The notes beneath the pieces were generated by a model, which saw only the letters and a list, made by a program, of their open reading frames with translations, was not told the origin of the DNA and did no database searches. This document shows positions 49,700 through 64,000 of a stretch of 64,000 nt of DNA, piece after piece. The translations under genes were made by a program, and so were the position numbers. The number at the start of each line of letters is the position of its first letter. Positions within the stretch are counted from its first letter, which is position 1. The DNA lies in NCBI GenBank assembly GCA_029339195.1, contig JAPTJF010000038.1:1-64000 (forward strand), written 5' to 3'. Source of the DNA: Micractinium sp. NFX-FRZ (lineage: Eukaryota; Chlorophyta; Trebouxiophyceae; Chlorellales; Chlorellaceae).

Positions 49700-51662
49700 A
49701 TGATGCGCCTTGCGGCTCGGCGGACGCTCGCATCGGCGCTGCAGGTAATAGTGGTACGCACGCATGAGTATCACAAACTCGCTGCCTCGGTGAACAGCTC
49801 TTGAATCAGCGACTTGCCGTGCTCCCAAGGGCTTGCAGGGCTCGCTGGACGCCTTTCGCGCGGTGCCTTCGCTCGAGACGCGGACACAGGGGGCAGATGA
49901 GAGCGCGGGAAGCAGCGCCGCCGGCTTGCTGCAATGCCGCAGCTTCACGTGGGACCCTCGCGGGGAGGCGCCACCGCAGGTGGGGTGCCGCCGCCTGCTG
50001 TTTGCTGCCCAACCCATGGAAACCCCTCCCAATCTAGCTTGCTGTTAACGTATGCTCGCTTCATGCCTGACAGGCTGGTCTGTCCCTGCTACGTCAAATA
50101 ACCTCGCTGTCAATGCCATGCCATCCACCTGCTGTGTGCAGAGGGAGCGCCGTCGCCCGCCCCGCCCCAAGCCAGAGCGCCCGCGGCGGCCCAGCAGCGA
50201 GTACCTGCCCGGCAGCACGTACCTGCCCCGCAGTCGCCCCGCCAGCCCACAATTAGCGCGCACCGACCTCAACGTCCACCTCAAGGCAGCCAACAGCTGT
50301 GAGGAGGTGCTGCAGCTGGCGCAGCAAGCGGGCAGCGTGGCAGAGCTCACCACCGCTGCCAACTGCATGGTGCGCCTGCACCAGCATGGAGGGCAGACTG
50401 GCGAGCAGGTGGCAGCCAACCAGGCAGCATTCAGGCAGCTAGTTGGGGCAGCCTTCCAGCGGCTGGCGTCATTTGATGCCTGGGCGTGTGCGCAGTACCT
50501 GTGGGCAGCAGCACGCCTTGAGTCACCCTTCAGCCCTCAGCAGCTGACGGCTTGGGAGCAGCGGGTGGCGCAGCTTTTGAGGGCCACAAAGGAGCTGCAG
50601 CCAAACAGCAAGCGCGCAGCAGCTGTGGCACGTGCAATCAGCAACATCCTGCTGGCCTATGCCACAATCGACGAGAAGCCAGGTAGTGATGTTGCAGCGG
50701 CGCTGCGGCAGCGGTTGTCGCTCGTGCTTCGCTATGGCAATGACCAGGGCGTAGCAAACAGCCTGTGGGGCTGGAGCAAGCTGGGGTGGCAGCTGGATGA
50801 GCAGCTGGCGGCAGCAGCAGAATCCGCAGTGCAGCGCACAGCAGCAGATATGACCACTCAAGCCGTCTCCAACTCCATCTACGCCTTTGTCCAAGGCGGC
50901 CGGCCGCTGGGCACCACGGGGCAGGCAGCGCTGCATCAGCAGCTGCCACGCACTTTGCTGCAAGGCAATGCCCAGGATGTTGCAAACAGCCTGTGGGGCT
51001 GGAGCAAGCTGGGGCGGCAGCTGGATGAGCAGCTGGCAGCAGCAGCAGAGGCGGCAGTGCAGCGCAGGGCGGCAGATATGAACACACAAGCCGTCTCCAA
51101 CTCCATCTACGCCTTTGCCAAGGGCGGCTGGCAGCTGGGCAGCTCGGGTGAGGCAGCGCTGCGGCAGCAGCTGCCACGCACTATGCTGCACGGCGAGCCT
51201 CAGCATGTTGCAAACAGCCTGTGGGGCTGGAGCAAGCTGGGTGGGCGATTGGATGAGCAGCTGGCGGCAGCAGCAGAGGCGGCCATGCAGCGCACGGCAA
51301 CAGGTATGACCACTCAAAGCGTCGCGAACATTCTCTGGGCCTTTGCCAAGGGTGGCTGGCAGCTAGGCAGCACGGGGCAGGCAGCGCTGCGGCAGCAGCT
51401 GCCACGCGCTCTGCTGCACGGCGAGCCTCAGGGTGTTGCAAACAGCCTGTGGGGCTGGAGCAAGCTGGGGCAGCAGCTGGATGAGCAGCTGGCGGCAGCA
51501 GCAGAGGTTGCAGTGCAGCGCACGGCAGCGACCATGAAGGATCTTGAGGTGGCCCAACTGTTGGAGGCATACGGCACAGCCGGCTGGAAGCTGGGCACTG
51601 CAGCCGAAATAGGGCTGGCGCGGGCGGCACGCCGCGTGGGGCTGCTGGCCTCACAGGCATAA
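49700..51662 (+). CDS. OPR/HPR-like helical-repeat protein, organelle-targeted
   Basis: Three exons, all joined in phase 0, give 568 aa: 49700-49744, 49839-49979 and 50142-51662. The start MMRLAARRTLASALQ is a typical Arg/Ala/Ser presequence and occupies exon 1 alone. The last exon encodes four long repeats of about 75-77 aa. Each has a VANSLWGWSKLG motif (starting near residues 265, 342, 418 and 493), a DEQLAAAAEAA helix and a second half with YAFAKGGWQLG or WAFAKGGWQLG followed by ALRQQLPR. Repeats built on N-S-L-W-G-W-S-K-L and related modules occur in algal octotricopeptide/heptatricopeptide proteins that bind organelle RNA. I infer a similar role. No RAP or catalytic domain is visible after the repeats. 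Confidence 0.82.
50740..51560 (+). repeat. Four coding repeats of ~228 nt
   Basis: Units start at about 50750, 50980, 51208 and 51433 with the near-invariant stretch GCAAACAGCCTGTGGGGCTG. They are very similar over most of their length at the DNA level, including silent positions. Confidence 0.85.
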
Positions 51663-52101
51663 GGCGGCGCTCGCAGCTCTATAGCAACCTCTGTGTGCCG
51701 CACGGCACCAGGCCCAGCAGCAGCAAACACAGGCTGCTGTCACATCTCTCATGCCAAAGGCTCGATTGCATAAAATGTAGTTGCTTCAGGCCAGGTGCCC
51801 TTTATTAAGCTTCCCCATGTTCGTCTCAACATTAACCCTGAAGCCCCAGCTGCTCTTATACTACTACTACTTTACTTTGCGATGCAATCTGCATTTTGAT
51901 TGCAGGTTACAAGTGGAAAGCAACATACCTGGGGGTGAACTGGGCACGGTCAAATCAAATGTTCAGAAAAGAGGTGACTGAAGGCACTCCATTGGTTCAT
52001 TCGCCTGTCCGTTAGGGCGGCAGGGGCATGCAGGTGTGCGCCAGCAAAGGGGGCAGGGGCCACGACACACACTCCTCCCGCCCTTTCAGGAGCCCACAGC
52101 A
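51663..52101. other. Intergenic region between convergent genes
   Basis: The 439 nt hold the 3' flanks of the repeat-protein gene (plus) and MsrA (minus). The central part is unusually AT-rich for the window. TTACA at 51907-51911 is a possible minus-strand TGTAA signal for Msr A. Confidence 0.5.
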
Positions 52102-55100
52102 TCAGCCGTAGCAGCGGATGGGGTCCTTGCACCCCTTCTCAGCAGACTGCGCACGGCCAGCGCGGCCGCCCTTGCTGAGGTACTGCTGGTGGTAGGCCTG
52201 CAGGCAGGCGATGCAGGGGACGGGGGAAAATGGCAGGGGGGTTCAAGGCTGGGCTGAGCACAGCGGACGCTCTCTTCGCTGCTCCCAGTATTTCACGCAC
52301 TTTGCCGCCGAGGCCCCAGTGGTCCTCATGCCGACACTTCAAGGCCTGCACCTGCTTCCCTTCACACAGCCCTGCACCACAGCGCAGCCCCACTTGTGTG
52401 AGACAAGTAAGCAGGCAGCAGTGCTCCCCCTAGATAACGTCGCCGGGTGGTGGTCCAGTGGCTGCACCCCCACCCGCTGCCCGCCCACCAGCCTCCTCGA
52501 GACGACCATCCACTTGTCACACTTCATCATCAACCACTCCCAAACTCTCGGCAGCAGCAGCGCCCCCGCACCTCTGCCAGGTAGTAGTCGGTGGCGGGCT
52601 CCACGGGGGTGACCACCTTCTTGCCCGCCACGCGCCGGAAGGTGCCCGCAGCCAGCGCCTCGTTGGCGGCAGCCACAGCCTGCGGTGGCAGAACAGGGCA
52701 TGACATACCGCACAGGGGAGACCGCAGTGGGAGGATGCCTGGTGCAGGATGTCAGTGAGCCAGCCACTTGTTTTCCCTGGCTGGCTTTCTCCCTCTGTCA
52801 AGCTCACTGGCCACCCTGCTTCCCCCACACCCGCTCCTCCATCGTGCTATTAGTGCCGCACACAGCACTAGCCCACCCATGCCTCCTGGCGGCTGCTTTC
52901 GAATCCTCGCTGCAATATGCACACACTGCCGGGTCTAGTACGCCCACCCACCCACCCACCCCGCCCCCTTCATCCCCTGCATCCGCCGCCCGTGGTGGCA
53001 CAAGCACAGGCCGCGCACCTTCTCAGCGGCTGCCTTCTGCTCCTCGGTGTGGTAAAAGATGGTGGAGCGGTACTGCGTGCCCATGTCGTTGCCCTGGCGG
53101 TTCAGCGTGGTGGGGTCCACCTTCTGCAGGGGTGGTGAGCGCAGCAGGCGCAGCAGGCAGGCAGGCAGGTGGGGGTGAGGAAGCCGGCAGTGGGAGGGAG
53201 CACAGGCTAGCAGGGTGGCGGGGTGGGAGGTTCTCGCTCCCGCTCGTTCTCCACCAGCAGTGGGGGGCAAACAGCCTGCCTCAATGCCGCCGCTGCCCTT
53301 GCTGCTTGTGGCATCAGGACAGATGCCCTGGGTCTGGCTGATCAGTGTGAAGACTCCCCTCCCTCCCCGGCTCCCCCTTACGTCAAAGAAGGTTTCAAGG
53401 ATGCTCTCATAGGTGCACTCCTTGGGGTCGTAGTACATCTGCAGTATCCCGCAGTACCACATCAATATGTGAGTGCAGGCAAGGAGGGGAGCGGCAGGTA
53501 AGGCTGCCTCCACGTCCAACAGCTCGCACCGCCCGGCTGCGGGTCTGAGGGGCACCCGGCACCGGGCGGTGAGGCAAAGCCATGTGGTTGCAGCAGCCAC
53601 CGGGCATGCTGCAGGATGCGCCTGTGTCCCCTGCCACCGGTGGTGCTGATACCCCCTGCCAGCCAACCACGCTCGGCCTGGGGATCGGCCTGGGGATCCT
53701 CCACCACCCGTTTCCCATGCCATGCACGCGCACCTGCACCGCCTCGGTGTGCCCGGTACGCCCGCTGCAGACCTCCTCGTAAGTGGGGTTGGGCACCTGG
53801 CCAGCGGTGTACCCCACACTGGTCTGTGTCACTCCGGGCAGCCGCTGGTACGCCAGCTCCAGCCCTGGCGGGGGGGAGGCAGGAGATGAGGGAGTGAGGG
53901 GTAAGAGTGGCCACACAGCGGCATGCACCGTCTTGCCAGGCAGCTGTGTTGAACCCGCTGTTTGTGCCCAACCTCCGTCCCACGCCCTGCAGCTGACAAC
54001 TCCTGCAACGGCCCCGCCAAAGGCTTCCCGTACGCGGCCTTACCCCAGAAGCAGCCGCCTGCAGGCAGGGTGGGGGGTGGCAGTGGCAACAGCAGGTTGG
54101 TCGGGGCCGACAGGCAGCTTGTTAGTACGTAGTCTTGTGACATCTCGGCCCGTTCTGCACGCACAGAGCGCCACGTCAGCATGGCCAACTCCAGGGCGCA
54201 GGTGCCGAGGCCACGTTTGGAGCGCTGGCGCCTTGTGGTCGTCCCTGAGTCATGGGTTCGAATCCTGCCGATGGCACCTGCCAAGCTCTCAGTAACTTGA
54301 ACGACAGTAGGACATTCTAGTAGTGTCTCTACCTCTCACACACACGAAATCGAGGATAAGGTGGGGTGGGGGAGCCGTGCCATACCAGCACCACCGCCCC
54401 TGAGCTGTGCCTTGCACCGTTTCGCCGCCCAGTGCAACGGATGCTCTCCTTGTGGCGCTGCCTCCTCACCATCCAAGACTCTTTCATCGTTTCTGCACGT
54501 CCCTCAAAGCTCGTACCGCTGCTCAAGCAATACTAGTAGAGATGGGGTGAGGGCGCACAACGTGTACGTTGTGCGCTGCACAGCAAACAGCATGCAGTGC
54601 TTCGGCAGCAGTGCCAGAATCGCCCGCCGTTTCTCGCAGCTCGGCAGCAGCCCATCGCGCCACGTGCGCGCTGATGCCGCCACGTTCATGCCGTTCCGCG
54701 AGCACTTCAAACTAAAGGTGCTGGCAGAAGGGCAGGATAAGTGTGTCCCTTAGATTCGCCTTGCACCGTCGGTCCTCTGTGGTGGGTGCTCTCGACACGG
54801 AGGGGTGCTGGGTGGGGTGGGTGAGCCCTCCCCCCACCCCACCCCACAAGCCTCTCTAAGTAGCAGTGCCTAACTTAGTCTACGTACCACACTAGTTGGT
54901 GTGCAATGCTGCGGAGCGGCCGCGAGTCATGTGTGGATCCTGACCACCCACATTCTCAGACACACGAAAAAACAGCACCTGCCTGGACCAAGGTGCACAA
55001 AATGAGTCGCACCTGCCACGGTGGCAATCTCTAGGCCCTCGGGCGCGGTGGCGGGCGCCAGCTCCGTGCCCTTCTTGGCGGCGCGTGCCCACTGCAGCAC

Positions 55101-55409
55101 GCCGTCATTCTTGCCCTGAAAGGCAGGGGTTGCAGCACTTTGCAGGTGGGTGTGAGAAGGTGCGGTTGACCAGCAGCATAGAAGCTCCGACGCCTGTGCT
55201 CACGAAGCTTCCGCCGCCGCTGGCCCACCCAGTGCTCTCACCTCCCGCTTGTCCTTGCCACCGCCAAACAGGCCGCCGAACATGGACCTGATCTGAGCTC
55301 CCGAGCGGAAAGGGCCGCTGGGGCGGGCTGCGCGCACGCTCCTGACGCTCCTGCCGCCAGCGGTGGACGCAATGCAGGCTGCGCGGGCCACAGCAGTGCA
55401 GCTTGCCAT
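52102..55409 (-). CDS. MSRA: Peptide methionine sulfoxide reductase MsrA
   Basis: Eight exons give 260 aa: 55242-55409, 55013-55115, 54044-54058, 53734-53864, 53382-53438, 53019-53123, 52572-52679 and 52102-52197. MsrA reduces methionine-S-sulfoxide using thioredoxin. The catalytic motif GGCFWG (Cys93) is encoded almost entirely by the 15-nt exon 3. Further hallmarks are [60 protein letters not shown] and the C-terminal [10 protein letters not shown]. Candidate resolving cysteines lie in the tail [10 protein letters not shown]. The ~90 residues before the motif contain an Arg/Ala/Ser-rich presequence ([20 protein letters not shown]), so plastid location is likely. Intron 2 is long (about 950 nt). 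The gene is divergent from the SAC3-like gene, 165 nt apart. Confidence 0.96.
54044..54058 (-). other. 15-nt microexon carrying the MsrA catalytic Cys motif
   Basis: The exon lies between a CTGCAG acceptor and a GTAAGG donor. With one base from each side it codes Gly-Gly-Cys-Phe-Trp-Gly, the MsrA active site. It is flanked by a ~950-nt intron upstream and a ~180-nt intron downstream. Confidence 0.9.
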
Positions 55410-55574
55410 GGCTAAGGATCGTGAAATGTCGAGATTGGGCTGGGGAGTGGCTCGAAACAACGGCAGAGGCCGCCAAGCTGGCTGCAGCAGGCTCAGCATC
55501 CTGCTCGAAAACGTTCAGATCGCGGCCCTGGTAAGCTGCAACATAATATACACAACCCCGCTATTCTGAGAGCA

Positions 55575-57470
55575 ATGCAGAGCCGCATCGAGGGCAGGTG
55601 CGAGAACCCACCACTCTTCCTGGCCGCCTCTGCGTGCCCCAGACATCCACAACTTAGCAGCATGTGTGTCGGATGTCGATCTCAAGTGCCGATGGCCCCT
55701 GCGCAGTGTGTGCAGGCGGGCGGCACCGCCCCGCCCCACCCTCTTGGTCGGCGACCTGGCCGCCTGCCGCGCCGCTTTTCAGCGGCTGCAGCAGCGCGTG
55801 TTGGAGGTATCTTTGGCGCAGCAGGCCACCGTGGCGGATGCTGGGGATGAAAGCGTAAAGTCAGGTGCTTGGGAGCGGGTGCAAGGACCCCAGTGCCGCA
55901 GTGTGCCGGCCTGCCGGGCCACCCCCGTCTCCACTGGCTTGCCTTTGCTCACCCAGGCTTGTGAATACACAAAGCGCCACCCTGCAGTGCTCCAGCTTCA
56001 TAGCGGTTGCTGCGAAGTCAGAGCCTGGACAAGCGTGCATGTGGCCCCTCTTGTTTGGAAAGGGGCCTCTAAAGAGTAGCATGGTCCATGCCCCTCTTCT
56101 TGTGCACCTGACCCTTCCCCTCACCCTGCCTGCAGTGGAGGCCTGGCGCGACATGGTGCCCCGCTGCCGTGCACTGAGGGAGACGCTGACCTCGCTGCGT
56201 GAACTCTCACACTTTACTAGAGAGGTGGGTGCTGGCACGCGTGCGGAGCTGTCACACCCCACGGGGGCGCCCCTTCCCGCTGCTGCTGTGATGCACGGCG
56301 GCGCGGGTGCACGAAGCACATGCTGACACCGCTTGCTGCCCGCAGCAACAACTGCCGCTGCGCTCAGCTCCTGCATTATCCTCCCTTGCATGTGTGCTCT
56401 CCATTAGGCCACTCCTCATTGTGCTGAGCCAGCATGTTGCGCGTGATCAGTCAGTCTGCTGACCCCTTTTCGCCCCGCGCCCCCTCCTGATTTTGCCCGC
56501 CTTTCAGGTGTATGAGTGCGCTGCCGACGTGTGCGCTCGTGCAGGCGACTTCTCAGAAGCGCTGAAAGCCCTGCAGACCCTGGTCAACTTGATCTACCCC
56601 GCCCTGGCGGTCCAGGCAGCAGAGGACGCAGCGGCAGAAGCAGCCCCCGTGGCAGCAGCAGAGGTAGCTGGGCCGTGGCAGCAGGAACGGCGGCTGCAAG
56701 CAATGCCAGTAGCAGCAGGATGGGCGGCAAACAGCAGCTTCACTGTGGACGACAGTGATGAAGAGAGCAGCACCTGGCTGGCAGGCTCTGCTGCCGTGCT
56801 GGGCGACGCAGCGTTGGCAGCAGCGCTTGCGGACTCACGCTTCCGGCGGTGGCCTGAAGTGGCTGGCGCGCTGGCTCTCTACTTCACCTGCGCGCGCCCT
56901 GCTGGTGCGCCACCTGGCGACGTCCAGCTGGATACGGCGGCCACGCTGCGCCGCCTGCCGCGGCTGCTGCTGGCCACGCCGCACATGGGTGCTGCGCTGC
57001 GGCTGCGGGCCGCGCTGGCGGCCGGCGACTACGTAGCTGCCTTCCGCTTCCGGTCAGCCGCGCCGCCGCTGGTGCGTGCAGTGGCCGACGGCGCGGCAGG
57101 CGGCGCGCGGGAGCGCGCGTTGACGGTGATGGGTGCTGCCTACCGCAACATTGCGGTGGCGGCGGTGTGCCGTGTGCTGGCGCTGGCCGCGCCGCGCCAG
57201 CTGCTGGCCTGCCTCAAGCTGCTGGCTGACAGGTGGGTGCTGGCGCATGTCGGGGTTGGGCTGACAGGTGGGTGCACATGGGGGCCGTCACAACACAATG
57301 CCTGGAAGAATGGCGCCGAATAGTCACGGGGAGTCTGACCGTGCATCAAATATGTACATGTCTCGGTAAACATCTGCAGGGGCCATGTGGCAGCGGGGCG
57401 CGCGTTGGCCGGCTTGCAGCAGGAGGATGCGGCGGCGATGGCGATGGCCGAGGTGGTGTTCAAGGGCTAG
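55575..57470 (+). CDS. SAC3/GANP/THP3-like protein
   Basis: Five exons give 358 aa: 55575-55597, 55716-55864, 56136-56224, 56508-57232 and 57380-57470. The core resembles the SAC3 homology region of small THP3/LENG8-type or PCI-related proteins. It has VYECAADVCARAGDFSEALK followed by LQTLVNLIYP, later AALRLRAALAAGDYVAAFRF with RSAAPPL, then MGAAYRNIAVAAVCRVLAL. In SAC3 proteins these correspond to the Y-E-x-H/A region and the G-D-Y-x-x-F-F block. Family members act in mRNA export, splicing or the proteasome lid, in nucleus or cytosol. No targeting peptide is seen (MQSRIEGRRAAPPRP). An acidic linker with DDSDEESS divides the halves. Assignment is by pattern only and moderately sure. Two TGTAA signals lie 44 and 52 nt after the stop. 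Confidence 0.7.
57255..57280 (+). pseudogene. Copy of the exon 4 donor region (SAC3-like gene)
   Basis: GGGCTGACAGGTGGGTGC repeats TGGCTGACAGGTGGGTGC at the true exon 4 end (57232), 36 nt downstream. The donor is intact, and using it would lengthen the exon. Confidence 0.7.
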
Positions 57471-57513
57471 CGGCACCGTGCATTCTGAGCACACCATGTC
57501 TACAATACAAGGC

Positions 57514-57526
57514 TGTAATGATGTAA
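57514..57526 (+). terminator. Two TGTAA poly(A) signals
   Basis: TGTAA occurs at 57514-57518 and again at 57522-57526, 44 and 52 nt past the stop of the SAC3-like gene. Confidence 0.6.
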
Positions 57527-57756
57527 CAGTCACTCTCTGGCTTGCAATGGGGGCTGTGAGAGGCTGCCACAGGAGCGCAGGCACAACTTGCAGCTTGCAT
57601 GGGCGGCAGAGCGGGCGCAGCATGGCGCCGCCGCCCTTCAATGTGTTTCTCCGCTCCGCTGCTCCATTATCCGCCTGCCTTCTCCAACCAGTCCGCCAGT
57701 CTCACTCAGGCCTCTCAGGCAGTATCGAGCCAGCTCCCGCCGTCCGAGGCCTCGCC

Positions 57757-63855
<6,099 letters not shown>

Positions 63856-64000
63856 ATGGCACATCTGGGGAGGACCCGTGCGCGGCAGATCCCCCGCCGA
63901 AAAACATCTGGATTTGTGACGGCCCCTTTGCCCTTCGGTGCCGCCCGGCCAGCGGCGCCGCTGCGCTGAGATGCGCCCCCGCCGGCACCCTCCTCTCCAT

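Overview
The window is nuclear DNA of a GC-rich, very intron-dense green alga, most likely of the Chlorella clade (Trebouxiophyceae). The reasons are CTGCAG|-type acceptors, GTGAG/GTGGG donors, introns of about 60 to 900 nt, green-algal TGTAA poly(A) signals, and several organelle-targeted proteins. I rebuilt 15 protein-coding genes by hand from conserved motifs, splice consensus and phase. In all 15 the exon lengths sum to an open frame. One 10-base N gap lies in the last intron of the last gene.

Layout. 0.4-1.5 kb (-): small plastid-targeted disordered protein with three copies of an L-S-x-E-Q helix motif, Rubisco-linker-like in architecture. 2.6-5.0 kb (-): unknown plastid membrane protein. 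5.4-13.8 kb (-): OSCA/CSC1 mechanosensitive channel in 22 exons. 15.3-18.0 kb (-): TraB-domain protein, divergent from 18.3-22.4 kb (+): organellar PolA-type 5'-3' exonuclease. 23.1-27.3 kb (+): cytosolic-type GAPDH with a 5-nt microexon. 28.3-31.2 kb (+): unknown 433-aa protein. 31.6-33.4 kb (+): coiled-coil protein. 33.9-38.1 kb (-): two tandem UPF0301/YqgE paralogs. 38.6-48.7 kb (-): a 929-aa fusion of a catalytically degenerate sigma54-activator AAA+ module to a membrane polyferredoxin. 49.7-51.7 kb (+): helical-repeat OPR/HPR-like organelle protein. 52.1-55.4 kb (-): MsrA, divergent from 55.6-57.5 kb (+): SAC3/THP3-like protein. 57.8-63.9 kb (+): secreted proteinase-K-like subtilase with a Ser/Pro/Ala tail.

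The genes form no obvious pathway. Several have plausible plastid or mitochondrial presequences. MsrA, the polyferredoxin fusion and GAPDH touch redox or carbon metabolism; OSCA and the subtilase act at the cell surface.

Two results stand out. The first is the pseudo-AAA+/polyferredoxin fusion, a bacterial-type architecture inside an intron-rich plastid-targeted gene. The second is a recurring structural feature I call exon-edge echoes. In at least five genes an intron carries a decayed tandem copy of the neighbouring exon edge together with its splice site, usually about 80-140 bp away.
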